NCBI GenBank assembly: GCA_018333455.1
Contig: JAGXTN010000034.1
Location: forward strand, 1 to 37,089
Length of the DNA: 37,089 nt
Source of the DNA: Dethiobacter sp.
GTDB taxonomy: Bacteria; Bacillota; Dethiobacteria; Dethiobacterales; Dethiobacteraceae
Direction: 5' to 3'
Made by a program: the position numbers and the translations under genes. Positions 14,247-23,500 of the stretch are shown piece after piece. The number at the start of each line of letters is the position of its first letter. Positions within the stretch are counted from its first letter, which is position 1. The notes beneath the pieces are model-generated. The model made no database searches. It worked only from the letters and a program-made list of their open reading frames with translations, and had not been told where the DNA came from.

Positions 14247-16892
14247 TTATTCTACCCGTTCAAGACAATTCCTTTTATTTTTCTGACTTTCCACCAGTTT
14301 GTCCACATTTCCCAGAGCATCAAGCAACTTTGCCGGCTCTTTGCCCCCGGCTTGGGCCATGTCTGGCCGACCGCCGCCGCCACCACCTGTCAGTTTAGCA
14401 ACTTCACCCACCAGTCTTCCGGCATGGTAGCCTTCTTTAAGCAAATCAGCAGTAACTGCCCCTACTAGGAGAACTTTGCCTGCAGAGACTGCTCCTAAGA
14501 CAATAATCCCGGAGCCAAGCCTATTTTTCAGTCTGTCTGCCATTTCACGCAGCGTTTCCATGTTGCCGGCGCTAACACGGGCTGAAATTACCGGCACACC
14601 ACTTTTTTTAGAAACGTCTGACAAAAGCCCATCCACTTCCATGCCGGCCAGCTTTAACTGGAGCTGCTGGTATTCTCGCTGCAATTCTTTAAATTCACCT
14701 TGCAAATCTGTTATTCTCTCCGGCAACAGTCCAGGAGGAGACTTCATCTGCAGAGCAGCCTGTTCCAGTACTTCATTGCGCTCGTTAAACCAGCGATATG
14801 CTCCGGCGCCCGTGAGCGCCTCAATCCGACGCAATCCGGCTCCGATTCCTGTTTCAGCAAGAATCTTAAAAAGGCCTATCTCCCCGGCACTCTGCACATG
14901 AGTACCGCCACAAAGTTCCATACTATAATCACCGACGCGTACCACCCGCACATCTTCACCATATTTCTCAGTAAAGAGAGCCGTGGCCCCGAGCCCTCTT
15001 GCTTCTTCCATACTAGTCAACGTCACATCTACCGGCATATTTTTCCAGATATTTTCATTAACTCTTCCTTCCACCTCCGCCAATTGCTCCGGCGAGACGG
15101 CGCTTAAATGGGTAAAGTCAAAACGCAAACGGTCAGCCGTTACCTGTGAACCTGCCTGCCTAACATGACTGCCCAGCACTTCTTGCAGCGCACTGTGCAA
15201 CAGATGCGTAGCAGTATGATTCCTGCAGACGGCACTCCTCTCCTCGGCATGGACAACCGCCTTCGTTTGGTCGCCCACACTGATGGCCCCCTGTGCAACC
15301 TGACCACGGTGGATCAGTTGTGCAAACGGAGACACCACCACAGTGGCAACTTCCACCGCACCGTCTTCGGTCAGGATTATCCCGCTATCACCAGCTTGAC
15401 CACCCTGTTCACCGTAAAAAGGTGTGCTGTTTAAAACCAGCTCCACCTCTTCCCCTTCAATGGCGGAATTTACCAGCTCACCTTCTTTAAAAATAGCTAA
15501 GATTTCGCCTGTAGCCTGCAGTGAATCATAGCCGGTAAAGGAGGTGACAAGCTGGCGAATCGCTTCGTAGGCATTTCCCTCCTTGCCGTAGACGTTGGTG
15601 ATGCGAGCGCTGCGTCCGCGCTCCCGCTGGCTTGACAATGCGGCTTTAAAACCCTCCTCATCCAGCAGCATTTTATTTTCCGCTAAAATCTCTTTAGTCA
15701 GATCAAGAGGGAAACCATAAGTGTCATATAATTTAAAAGCTTGCTCCCCGGGGAGAACTCCCCGCGAACCAATGTTCCACATCAGGTCATTAAGTATTTT
15801 CATCCCTTGTTCCAGTGTTTCGTGGAAGCGTTCTTCTTCTATGCGCACCACCTTGCTAATATGCTGGCGACCTTCCACCAGTTCGGGATAAAATGTGCCA
15901 TACTCATTAACTACCAGGTCGACCGCCTTGTACAAGAAAGGTTCTCCCTTGCCAAGGATTTTGCCGTGGCGCACGGCACGGCGCAATAGGCGGCGCAAGA
16001 CATAGCCGCGCCCTTCGTTGCCGGGCAAAATCCCATCGCCTACCATAAAAGATATACCGCGCAAATGCTCCGTCAGAATCCGTAGGGAAACGTCCTTGTC
16101 GTCATCTTTTTGATAATTTGTGCCTGTGGCTTGGCTAAAATAATCTAACAAAGGCCTTACAGTATCAATTTCAAACAAATTGGTCACACCCTGCAGCACT
16201 ACAGCAATTCTTTCCAGACCGGCGCCGGTATCAATATTTTTCTTGGCTAACGGCACATACTCGCCGGCGGCTGTACAGTTAAACTGAGTAAATACCAAGT
16301 TCCAAATTTCCAGGAAACGGTCGCAATCACAGCCAACCTCACAATTAGGCCGCCCGCAACCTTTCTCTGGGCCTAAGTCATAGTAAATTTCCGAACATGG
16401 ACCGCAAGGGCCTTGGCCGATCTCCCAGAAGTTATCTTCTTTGCCAAGACGAAAGATCCGCTCGCGCGGAATCCCTATCATCTTCTCCCAAATAGCAAAG
16501 GCTTCATCATCATCCTGATACACACTGACAAAAAGTTTATCTTTTGGCAGCAGAAAACCTTTTGTCACCAGCTCCCAAGCCCAGCCGATAGCTTCTTCTT
16601 TAAAGTAATCGCCAAAGGAAAAATTACCTAACATTTCAAAAAAAGTGGCATGGCGGGAAGTACGGCCTACCCTCTCGATATCAGGTGTGCGCACACATTT
16701 CTGACAGGTGGCCAGCCGCGGATGGGGTGGTGTTTTTTCTCCGGTGAAGTAAGGTTTCAGCGGAGCCATACCGGCTCCAGTCAGCAGCAGCGTGGGGTCA
16801 TTATGAGGGATCAACGAAAAACTGGGCAGAATCAAATGATCCTTCCCTTGAAAAAATTGCAGAAAAGTTGTACGGATATCCTTGGATAGCAT
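14247..16892 (-). CDS. alaS: Alanine-tRNA ligase
   Basis: An 881-residue class II synthetase, normal length. The N-terminal catalytic domain includes RTTFLQFFQGKDH, LLLTGAGMAPLKPYF and HHATFFEMLGNFSFGDYF-type motifs (RHATFFEMLGNFSFGDYF here). The editing domain has zinc ligands in HTATHLLHSAL and CGGTH. The C-Ala domain ends near GGGGGGRPDMAQAGG. The ATG at 16892 follows GGGAGGG by six bases; the longer start at 16943 lacks such a site. The leader to the upstream permease gene is only 81 bases and shows no T-box, so tRNA-dependent control is unlikely. Confidence 0.97.
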   Translation of the reverse strand: MLSKDIRTTFLQFFQGKDHLILPSFSLIPHNDPTLLLTGAGMAPLKPYFTGEKTPPHPRLATCQKCVRTPDIERVGRTSRHATFFEMLGNFSFGDYFKEEAIGWAWELVTKGFLLPKDKLFVSVYQDDDEAFAIWEKMIGIPRERIFRLGKEDNFWEIGQGPCGPCSEIYYDLGPEKGCGRPNCEVGCDCDRFLEIWNLVFTQFNCTAAGEYVPLAKKNIDTGAGLERIAVVLQGVTNLFEIDTVRPLLDYFSQATGTNYQKDDDKDVSLRILTEHLRGISFMVGDGILPGNEGRGYVLRRLLRRAVRHGKILGKGEPFLYKAVDLVVNEYGTFYPELVEGRQHISKVVRIEEERFHETLEQGMKILNDLMWNIGSRGVLPGEQAFKLYDTYGFPLDLTKEILAENKMLLDEEGFKAALSSQRERGRSARITNVYGKEGNAYEAIRQLVTSFTGYDSLQATGEILAIFKEGELVNSAIEGEEVELVLNSTPFYGEQGGQAGDSGIILTEDGAVEVATVVVSPFAQLIHRGQVAQGAISVGDQTKAVVHAEERSAVCRNHTATHLLHSALQEVLGSHVRQAGSQVTADRLRFDFTHLSAVSPEQLAEVEGRVNENIWKNMPVDVTLTSMEEARGLGATALFTEKYGEDVRVVRVGDYSMELCGGTHVQSAGEIGLFKILAETGIGAGLRRIEALTGAGAYRWFNERNEVLEQAALQMKSPPGLLPERITDLQGEFKELQREYQQLQLKLAGMEVDGLLSDVSKKSGVPVISARVSAGNMETLREMADRLKNRLGSGIIVLGAVSAGKVLLVGAVTADLLKEGYHAGRLVGEVAKLTGGGGGGRPDMAQAGGKEPAKLLDALGNVDKLVESQKNKRNCLERVE

Positions 16893-16969
16893 GCCAAACC
16901 CTCCCTGACTCGTTTCAAAAACCATTATATAAGAGGGAAGCAAACTGTGTCAATAAACGGAACTACTCT

Positions 16970-16997
16970 GCTGCTACAGTTTTTGACTCTTAGCAGC
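16970..16997 (-). repeat. Inverted repeat spanning the AI-2E permease stop codon
   Basis: GCTGCTA (16970-16976) and TAGCAGC (16991-16997) are reverse complements with a 14-base loop. The TAG stop of the permease gene (16974-16976) lies in one arm. No T tract is present, and alaS follows, so full termination would not be expected. Confidence 0.4.
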
Positions 16998-18047
16998 CAG
17001 TTCCAAAGCATATTTGATAAAGATGCGCAGCATGGCAGTAAGCGGAACGGCAAAAATCAATCCGGCTACTCCAAAAAGTGTGCCTCCCAGAATTAGTGCA
17101 AAAATAACTGTTAACGGATGCAAACCAATGCTCCGTCCAATAACCTGCGGCGTGATTAATTGGCTCTCAATTTGCTGGACAATGATTACCACGGCAATAA
17201 CTTTTAAGGCCAGTAGCGGCGAACTGAGCAAGGCAATTAAAACTGCGGGAACGGCACCTATAAACGGGCCAAAGTAAGGAATTATGTTAGTGATACCGGA
17301 AATTATGCCTAAAAGCAGAGCAAACTCCATGCCGATGATCAGTAACCCGGTATAGGTCATGGCCGCGACAAGAAAACAAGTCAACAACATACCACGAAAA
17401 TACGCTCCCATAGTTCGATCCATTTCACTGCCCATAGCCACTACCCACTTACGGTACTGCATAGGAAACACAAGGAGCACAGAGCGCTTAAGGAGCTCCA
17501 TATCGCGTAAGATATAATAAACCAAAATGGGAATAACAAAAATCATAAAGGTATGGGAAAAAAGCGCCACAATTCTGTGGCTCACCAACTCGACTAAATG
17601 CAGCAACCAATTTTGCAGCTCTGTAATATTCTGATTCAGGACTTCACGCACCCCATCGGGAATGTTAATGCGCCTGTAATCGGCCTGGATATTAAGCATG
17701 AATTGCCGAACGTGACGTGTATACTCAGGAATCCCTTCAGCCAATATTTGCAACTCCAGAATCAGCACAGGGATGGTGCTGAGTCCAATGGCCAGAAAAA
17801 GGGAGAAAAATACGGCATAAATCAGTAAAATTCCCAGGTAGCGCGGAATACGGTGTTTCTCCAAAAAGTCCACTAAGGGATTCAAGATATAGGCAGCAAT
17901 AACGGCCAAAAAAAAAGGCAGCAACACAACTAGCAACTTATCCCCTGTTTGATAAAGCAAAAAAAACAACAGTAAAACCAAGACACCAATAATCAAGCTT
18001 CGTCCATGACGCAAATGCGCATGCTGGTATTTTGATTGTCCTTCCAT
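16974..18047 (-). CDS. AI-2E family transporter (YrrI/PerM-like permease)
   Basis: A 357-residue polytopic membrane protein. About eight hydrophobic segments can be seen (near residues 20-37, 40-57, 70-95, 160-180, 210-235, 240-265, 270-300 and 310-340). The family stretch GITNIIPYFGPFIGAVPAVLIALL is present, as are QLITPQVIGRSIGLHPL and GGTLFGVAGLIFAVPL. The family name comes from an E. coli member linked to autoinducer-2 export; others move ions, so substrate is open. In Bacillus the homologue yrrI is also just upstream of alaS. The ATG at 18047 follows a GGGGGGGAG ribosome binding site. Confidence 0.92.
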   Translation of the reverse strand: MEGQSKYQHAHLRHGRSLIIGVLVLLLFFLLYQTGDKLLVVLLPFFLAVIAAYILNPLVDFLEKHRIPRYLGILLIYAVFFSLFLAIGLSTIPVLILELQILAEGIPEYTRHVRQFMLNIQADYRRINIPDGVREVLNQNITELQNWLLHLVELVSHRIVALFSHTFMIFVIPILVYYILRDMELLKRSVLLVFPMQYRKWVVAMGSEMDRTMGAYFRGMLLTCFLVAAMTYTGLLIIGMEFALLLGIISGITNIIPYFGPFIGAVPAVLIALLSSPLLALKVIAVVIIVQQIESQLITPQVIGRSIGLHPLTVIFALILGGTLFGVAGLIFAVPLTAMLRIFIKYALELAAKSQKL

Positions 18048-18095
18048 AGTACTCCCCCCCAAGTTTACCTATCTTCTGATGCGGGGCAGTAGCCG

Positions 18096-18296
18096 CTAAC
18101 CCAGTAAACTCTCATCGACCCCCTGATTGCCTTGAGCTAATTCACTGAGCGCAATTAAAGAACCCTCCGCATCAACATAGAATGCTGTAAAGCCTTGTTG
18201 TCCATGCAGACAAAATTCGTGCAAGCAGTGCCAGCAATAATATTGTCCTGTTCCCACCTTACCGGTATCAATACTACGGCATAACGGACAGTGCAT
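18096..18296 (-). CDS. Small zinc-ribbon protein
   Basis: A 66-residue protein with two CxxC pairs (CPLC near residue 3 and CWHC near 20), expected to bind one zinc. A C-terminal part (FTAFYVDAEGSLIALSEL) looks like a small beta unit. I do not recognise a named family. The ATG at 18296 lies six bases after GAGGTGAT; a GTG nine bases earlier overlaps that site. It sits between a BofC-domain gene and the permease gene, all co-directional. Confidence 0.75.
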   Translation of the reverse strand: MHCPLCRSIDTGKVGTGQYYCWHCLHEFCLHGQQGFTAFYVDAEGSLIALSELAQGNQGVDESLLG

Positions 18297-18349
18297 ACCT
18301 ATCACCTCGCTTTATTGCCTGATAATATAACCGCTAAATAACAAATTAT

Positions 18350-18730
18350 TCAGCTTGTATAGTTTTCAAGCAAAGCCAGCAGTTCGCTTGCATCTTTGAA
18401 AGGCACACCTGCAGCCAGTTGTTCACGCAAGTCCTCCCGCACTTCGTAGTCGGTCACATACTGCAGAGTTCCATCTGGAGGCTGACCAGAGAAAATGGCA
18501 ATCCTTCCGCTATAGATACCAAGATAACCTTGAAAAATCATCTTGCCCTGGCCATTTTCCTCCGGATTAGGCGACTGCTGCCGCAGATCCGGAGGTGGCT
18601 GTGCCTCAGAAGGCAAAGGGAGAGCCTCCGGAGCAAGACGAACCGGCAAAATCATAGCTCCGGCATAGCCTATCAGTACGCCTATGAAAAGTAACAGCAC
18701 TATTAATGATTTCTTTTTACTTTTCCGCAC
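18350..18730 (-). CDS. BofC C-terminal domain protein, single-pass membrane
   Basis: A 126-residue protein. After a basic start (RKSKKKS) comes one transmembrane helix (about 8-30) and a Pro/Glu-rich linker. A C-terminal domain follows with YLGIYSGRIAIFSGQPPDG, TDYEVREDLREQLAAGVPF and ASELLALLENYTS, which resembles the BofC C-terminal domain. BofC in Bacillus is a forespore protein that restrains the SpoIVB signal for pro-sigma-K processing. The presence of sigK in the same window is consistent, but that specific role is inference. The GTG at 18730 follows AAGGTGG by ten bases; longer in-frame starts lack a site. Confidence 0.75.
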   Translation of the reverse strand: MRKSKKKSLIVLLLFIGVLIGYAGAMILPVRLAPEALPLPSEAQPPPDLRQQSPNPEENGQGKMIFQGYLGIYSGRIAIFSGQPPDGTLQYVTDYEVREDLREQLAAGVPFKDASELLALLENYTS

Positions 18731-18808
18731 AGCCGAGAAACCACCTTCACGTTTGTTGTTAATACAATTCCCACGCAGAGGATGGTTATTCAGCATGACT
18801 TCAAGCGC

Positions 18809-19195
18809 TCAGCGTCGCCTTAGTTCAACAAGAACACAGGCACACTCTGCCACTAGGCTATGATTATTTGCTAATTCCAACGCCTCATCACATTCTGCAC
18901 CAGGCTGAAACCACAAATACTTAATTCCTTGTTGAGCGCAGAGCGGAACAATCGCCGCAGTCACAGCCGGCGGCACTACGCAGTTTACCACATCTGGCAC
19001 TTCCGGCAGAGAAGACAGCTCAGGATAAACCTGTCGGCCTTCCAGCTCTCCAAACTTTGGGTTTATAGCGTAAACTGTATACCCGGCTTCTAAAAGACGC
19101 TTATAAACCTTATAGCCAAACTTACTGCGATCTGCTGAAACTCCGACCACAGCCCACACTTTCTTTGCCAACATTTCCCGCACTGTAGACACCAT
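18809..19195 (-). CDS. CoA-binding domain protein (YccU-like)
   Basis: A 128-residue protein of the CoA_binding_2 family. A Rossmann fold begins KKVWAVVGVSADRSKFGYKVYKRLLEAGY, followed by YAINPKFGELEGRQVYPELSSLP, VDVVNCVVPP-like PDVVNCVVPP and YLWFQPGAECDEAL. These residues bind CoA in the succinyl-CoA synthetase alpha fold, but stand-alone members have no established reaction. The start is either ATG 19195 or GTG 19192; GGAGG is seven bases before the latter. It lies between the SLT gene and the BofC-domain gene. Confidence 0.9.
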   Translation of the reverse strand: MVSTVREMLAKKVWAVVGVSADRSKFGYKVYKRLLEAGYTVYAINPKFGELEGRQVYPELSSLPEVPDVVNCVVPPAVTAAIVPLCAQQGIKYLWFQPGAECDEALELANNHSLVAECACVLVELRRR

Positions 19196-19232
19196 AACAC
19201 CTCCTATTATTTAAAGCTACTATCAACTATTT

Positions 19233-19790
19233 TCAATAAAGTGCCTGATAACGATTGTATGCCGCATTAACCTTTGAAACATAATTTCTCGTTTCAGGGA
19301 AGGGAATATCTTCCACATCTTCATACCTGCCAGACCAGACTCCTTCTACCAACCAACCGGCAACACGTCCTCGCCCTGCGTTATAGGCTGCCAGAACCTG
19401 CTCCCTATTGTGATTAAACTCTGTGGCAAGGTTAGCCAAATACCAAGTTCCCAGTCTGATGTTTATCTCGGGATCCAAAATCATCTCCTCTGTTAGGTCG
19501 GCGATCCCAAGTTGCGGAGCAATCCAGTCTGCGGTCGCAGGCATAAGTTGCATCAGGCCCAATGCGCCTCTGCGCGACACCGCATTTGGCTCAAAATTAC
19601 TTTCCACACGAATAACGGCTGCCACTAGGAGCGGGTCTACCCCATAGCTTGCGGCATATTTTTCGATGATTTCGCGATAAAAATATGGATATAACAAACG
19701 CCCTACCAGCGGGCTGAACAAAAAGGCAACCAGCAGGGTAACAATAATAATTGCCTGAAAAAAGCGCACCTTTTTTACCAGTTTAATCAT
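19233..19790 (-). CDS. Lytic transglycosylase, SLT domain
   Basis: A 185-residue enzyme with an N-terminal membrane anchor (about 12-33). The SLT fold holds catalytic Glu63 in VIRVESNF, then RRGALGLMQLMPATADW, NIRLGTWYLANLATEFN and VLAAYNAGRGRV. It should cut glycan strands outside the membrane. Its length is that of the short YjbJ-type enzymes. The gene overlaps the end of coaE by eight bases, with AGGAG seven bases before the ATG, a coaE-SLT pairing seen in several Clostridia. Confidence 0.94.
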   Translation of the reverse strand: MIKLVKKVRFFQAIIIVTLLVAFLFSPLVGRLLYPYFYREIIEKYAASYGVDPLLVAAVIRVESNFEPNAVSRRGALGLMQLMPATADWIAPQLGIADLTEEMILDPEINIRLGTWYLANLATEFNHNREQVLAAYNAGRGRVAGWLVEGVWSGRYEDVEDIPFPETRNYVSKVNAAYNRYQALY

Positions 19791-20391
19791 GGAAACACTC
19801 CTGCCTCAGCAGTCGCCATACTTTCTCTACCTGCTCTCTCGTTTCAGCCGGTGACCCATCATTATCGATGAGATAATCAGCACGGGCCACTTTTTCCTGC
19901 AGGGGCATTTGAGCCTCTATCCGCAGGCGGGCAGCTTCTTCCGACAGGATTTCACGGCTTAGCAGGCGGGATAGTTGTGTTTCTTCAGTCGCCTTTACCA
20001 CAATTACATACTCTACTTCGCAGTCAAAGCCTGCTTCATATAATAGAGGAATTTCCACCAAGACAATTCCAACGCCGCGCTCCCGAGCGCAAGCCAGCTC
20101 TTCCCTTAGCAAAGCCCGCACCGCCGGATGGGTCAACTTATTTAAGATCTCCCTTTTCTCCGGTTCAGCAAAAATAATGGCAGCCAATTTTTTTCTATCA
20201 AGGCTCCCGGAAGCAGCCAACACATCAGTACCAAAAGAACGAACGATTGCCTCCCAAGCTGGTTGATGCGGCTCAACCACAAACCTAGCCAGCCTATCGG
20301 TATCAATACGGTATGCTCCCAGTTCTTCAAAAATATCAGCCACAGTCGATTTGCCTGTAGCAATACCGCCGGTCAGCCCCACAATCAGCAT
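19783..20391 (-). CDS. coaE: Dephospho-CoA kinase
   Basis: The last step of coenzyme A synthesis. The 202-residue P-loop kinase begins with the Walker A motif GLTGGIATGKST (5-16). The family features RIDTDRLARFVVEPHQPAW, LTHPAVRALL, VEIPLLYEAGFD and LLSREILSEEAARLRIEAQMPL follow. It is the first gene of the long minus-strand run and has its own sigma-A promoter 49 bases upstream and an AGGAGG site. Confidence 0.96.
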   Translation of the reverse strand: MLIVGLTGGIATGKSTVADIFEELGAYRIDTDRLARFVVEPHQPAWEAIVRSFGTDVLAASGSLDRKKLAAIIFAEPEKREILNKLTHPAVRALLREELACARERGVGIVLVEIPLLYEAGFDCEVEYVIVVKATEETQLSRLLSREILSEEAARLRIEAQMPLQEKVARADYLIDNDGSPAETREQVEKVWRLLRQECFHD

Positions 20392-20416
20392 AGGAATCCT
20401 CCTTCATTATACAATT

Positions 20417-20445
20417 ATTATACCAGATTTAAGTGAGAACTCCAA
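20417..20445 (-). promoter_or_regulatory. Sigma-A promoter of the coaE operon
   Basis: On the minus strand TTGGAG (20440-20445) and TATAAT (20417-20422) are separated by 17 bases. A second TATAAT-like hexamer follows closer to the gene. The -35 box overlaps the T tract of the upstream fadE terminator. Confidence 0.75.
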
Positions 20446-20469
20446 AAAAAACCGCCCATTTGGGCGGTT
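20443..20469 (-). terminator. Terminator of the fad operon
   Basis: On the minus strand AACCGCCCA pairs with TGGGCGGTT and runs into eight T residues (20443-20450). It lies 23 bases after the fadE stop and separates the fad operon from coaE. Confidence 0.92.
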
Positions 20470-20491
20470 AATTGAGGAGGAGCACTCCATA

Positions 20492-22270
20492 CTAGGCAGT
20501 TACCACATACTTATTCACTTTGAAAACTGCATCTGCAATTTCGCGCTTCAACGCAAATACATTTTCCTGCTCGTAGCGAGTCAATTTGCGCAGGATAGAA
20601 AAGAGGGTGCGTCTGGCATCGCCTTCTTCCATGGCGGCGACTACTTCCTTAGCCCAAGCTTCAAATTTTGGAACCAGTTCGTTTACATAGCAGACGGTCA
20701 TCTTGATCGCCAGAGCGGCAGCATCTTCGCCTTTTGCGGCGGCAATTTTCTTCGCTCTTAGCATTGCCGTTTCTGCAGAGAAAATTTCGTTAACCATGTC
20801 GGCCATCCGACCTAAAATTTCCTGTTCTTTAATCAATTTCTCACCATATTTTTGTGCGGCAGTACCAGATATCAGCAGGAATATCTTCTTTAAATTCTCA
20901 ATGGCCTGCACTTCTTTGCCTAACAGTTCATCTGACTCTTCCTGCATTGAGGGCATTAAAAGTTCTTCCTGTAGTTTCATCGCAGCCTGAATTAGCGGAA
21001 TTTCACCTTTTTGCGCTTTTTTCAAGAGCGTAGCCGGAATAATCAGACGGTTAATTTCATTAGTCCCTTCAAAAATCCGATTAATTCGGCTGTCACGATA
21101 AACTCTTTCCACGGCGTACTCCTGGCTATAACCGTAACCGCCATGAATCTGAACTGCTTCATCCGCCACAAAATCCAGTGTCTCAGAGCCAATAATTTTC
21201 ACGATAGAGCATTCCGTGGCATATTCTTGAATACCCTCTGCCACTTTCTGACCTGCATCTTCAGCGTCCATATCCAAATTTTCCACCAGCGAGTTAATTA
21301 AACCGCCGGTACGGTAGCAAATACTTTCCGTGACATAAGTACGAATATTCATATCGGCAATTTTACTCTTAATCAAACCAAACTTAGCAATAGGCAAATT
21401 GAACTGGACACGCTCCTGCGCATAGCGGGCGGCCAACTCAATGGCATATTTTGCTGCGCCGGAGCAACCTACGCCCAGTTTATAGCGGCCGATATTGAGA
21501 ATGTTAAACGCCACCTGATGCCCTTTACCCACTTGGCCCAGCAGATTTTCCACAGGCACTTTGGCATCTTCAAAAATTACAGAACAGGTGGATGAACCTT
21601 TAATGCCCATCTTGTGTTCTTCGGCGCCGATGGAAACGCCCGGCGCATCACGATCGACAATAAAAGCTGTGAAATGTTGCCCATCTACTTTGGCATAGGT
21701 GACAATCACATCTGCCCAAGAAGCGTTGGTAATAAACTGCTTAGAGCCGTTAAGAATATAATGTTTCCCGTCCTCAGAGAGTACCGCCCTTGTTTTGGCG
21801 TTCATGGCATCAGAGCCGGCTTCGGCCTCTGTCAGTGCGTAGGCTGCTACTTTTTGACCTGAAGCCAAGCCAGGCAGGTAGCGTTTCTTTTGCTCCTCAT
21901 TGCCAAAAAATAGAATGGGTAAAGTGCCAATCCCTGTGTGAGCGCCAAAGGCTACGGAAAAAGAACCACCACGTGATACCTGTTCAGCAATGATCAGCGA
22001 AGTGATTTTATCTGCTTCCGCTCCACCGAACTTTTCAGGGATATCACTGCCTAAAAAACCTAACTCCCCCATTTGCCGCATAAGGCCAACGGTGACGCCA
22101 TCTTCCATTTTTTCAATGCTATCAGTAACAGGCATCACTTTTTCTTTAATGAAATTGGCTATCGTGTCGCTTACCATTTTATGGAAATCATTAAAATCTT
22201 CTGGTGTGTACACCTGTTCCGGTTCAGTCTGAGAAATCAGGAAAGAACCGCCCTTGATTAATTCTGTCAT
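20492..22270 (-). CDS. fadE: Acyl-CoA dehydrogenase FadE
   Basis: A 592-residue flavoprotein that oxidises acyl-CoA to enoyl-CoA. The three ACAD domains are visible: helical N-terminal part, beta domain (YALTEAEAGSDAMNAKT, WADVIVTYAKV), and C-terminal helical part (ERVQFNLPIAKFG, AVQIHGGYGYSQEYAVERVYRDSRINRIFEGTNEINRLI). The catalytic Glu is expected in FEGTNE. About 190 further C-terminal residues match the long form of Bacillus FadE (YusJ, 594 residues). It is last in fadN-fadA-fadE, with AAGGAGG before the ATG. The electron acceptor (ETF) is not encoded here. Confidence 0.95.
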   Translation of the reverse strand: MTELIKGGSFLISQTEPEQVYTPEDFNDFHKMVSDTIANFIKEKVMPVTDSIEKMEDGVTVGLMRQMGELGFLGSDIPEKFGGAEADKITSLIIAEQVSRGGSFSVAFGAHTGIGTLPILFFGNEEQKKRYLPGLASGQKVAAYALTEAEAGSDAMNAKTRAVLSEDGKHYILNGSKQFITNASWADVIVTYAKVDGQHFTAFIVDRDAPGVSIGAEEHKMGIKGSSTCSVIFEDAKVPVENLLGQVGKGHQVAFNILNIGRYKLGVGCSGAAKYAIELAARYAQERVQFNLPIAKFGLIKSKIADMNIRTYVTESICYRTGGLINSLVENLDMDAEDAGQKVAEGIQEYATECSIVKIIGSETLDFVADEAVQIHGGYGYSQEYAVERVYRDSRINRIFEGTNEINRLIIPATLLKKAQKGEIPLIQAAMKLQEELLMPSMQEESDELLGKEVQAIENLKKIFLLISGTAAQKYGEKLIKEQEILGRMADMVNEIFSAETAMLRAKKIAAAKGEDAAALAIKMTVCYVNELVPKFEAWAKEVVAAMEEGDARRTLFSILRKLTRYEQENVFALKREIADAVFKVNKYVVTA

Positions 22271-22296
22271 TTTGCTTTCCTCCTTTAATCTTCGCT

Positions 22297-23472
22297 TTAG
22301 ACTAATTCAAAAAGGCCTGCGGCACCCATGCCGCCACCAATACACATGGACACGACGCCATACCGAGCCTTTTGCCGCTTCATTTCAGCTAGCAATGTGA
22401 CGGTAAGTTTGGAACCTGTGCATCCCAGCGGGTGGCCAAGGGCGATGGCCCCGCCATTGACGTTGACCTTCTCTTGGTCTAATCCCAAGGTACGCACAAC
22501 TGCCAATGCTTGGGCGGCAAAAGCTTCATTAAGTTCAAAAAGATCAATTTGTTCCTTGTCTATGCCGGCTAACGCCAATAGTTTGGGAATTGCCGCCACG
22601 GGACCTATGCCCATTACTTCGGCTTCAACGCCTGCCACAGCGTAGCCGCGGTAAACGGCAAGCGGAGTAAGACCCAACTCTTCAGCTTTTTCCCGGGACA
22701 TAAGCAGTACGGCTGCCGCACCGTCGCTAGTTTGCGAAGAATTGCCTGCGGTGACAGAGCCTCCCTGCATAAAGGCAGGGCGAAGTGAAGCCAATTTCTC
22801 GGCGGTAGTATCAACACGTACACCGTCGTCCATGGTAAACACTTCATTTTCCACCACTAGCCGCCCTTTGCCGTCGAAAGACCTCTTCTTTAGCGGTACC
22901 GGAACAATTTCATCGTTAAACTTACCTGACGCAATGGCAGCCGCCGCCAGCCGATGGCTCCTTTCGGCAAACATGTCTTGGTCTCCCCGACTGATTTCAT
23001 AGCGGGCTGCCACACGCTCTGCCGTTAAACCCATATTCATATAAGCCTGCGGATACTCTTTCATCAATGTTGGATTCGCAGCCATCTTGTTCCCGCCCAT
23101 GGGCACCGCGCTCATGCTTTCCACGCCGCCGGCAATAATTACATCGACCAAACCGGTCTGAATTTTTGCAGCAGCCAAAGCAATGCTTTCTAAACCGGAA
23201 GAGCAGAAACGATTTACCGTTAAACCTGATACTGTTGGTGGAAATTTAGCAATCTGAGCTGCAATGCGACCCACGTTCATCCCCTGTTCCGCCTCTGGAA
23301 ATGCGCAACCCAAAATAACGTCTTCCACTAGATCAGGTGATATCCCCGCTCGCTTCACCACTTCCTGCAAAACAAGCGCTGCCATATCGTCTGGTCGTAT
23401 ATCTTTCAGTCCACCGCGCTTCGCTCTCCCTACCGGAGTACGGGCTGCAGAAACGATTACCGCTTCTTTCAT
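22297..23472 (-). CDS. fadA: Acetyl-CoA acyltransferase (3-ketoacyl-CoA thiolase) FadA
   Basis: A 391-residue thiolase that performs the final thiolytic step of beta-oxidation. Nucleophile Cys90 is in [11 protein letters not shown]. The second catalytic set is [10 protein letters not shown], His in [14 protein letters not shown] and Cys in [12 protein letters not shown]. It lies between fadN and fadE with 28- and 26-base gaps and an AGGAGGG ribosome binding site. The order matches the fadNAE operon of Bacillus. Confidence 0.96.
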   Translation of the reverse strand: MKEAVIVSAARTPVGRAKRGGLKDIRPDDMAALVLQEVVKRAGISPDLVEDVILGCAFPEAEQGMNVGRIAAQIAKFPPTVSGLTVNRFCSSGLESIALAAAKIQTGLVDVIIAGGVESMSAVPMGGNKMAANPTLMKEYPQAYMNMGLTAERVAARYEISRGDQDMFAERSHRLAAAAIASGKFNDEIVPVPLKKRSFDGKGRLVVENEVFTMDDGVRVDTTAEKLASLRPAFMQGGSVTAGNSSQTSDGAAAVLLMSREKAEELGLTPLAVYRGYAVAGVEAEVMGIGPVAAIPKLLALAGIDKEQIDLFELNEAFAAQALAVVRTLGLDQEKVNVNGGAIALGHPLGCTGSKLTVTLLAEMKRQKARYGVVSMCIGGGMGAAGLFELV

Positions 23473-23500
23473 CTTAATCCCTCCTATCTGAATAATTAAT

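Noticed and set aside
16893-16973. T-box riboswitch upstream of alaS
   Set aside because: The leader is only 81 bases and lacks the T-box sequence and any antiterminator stem.
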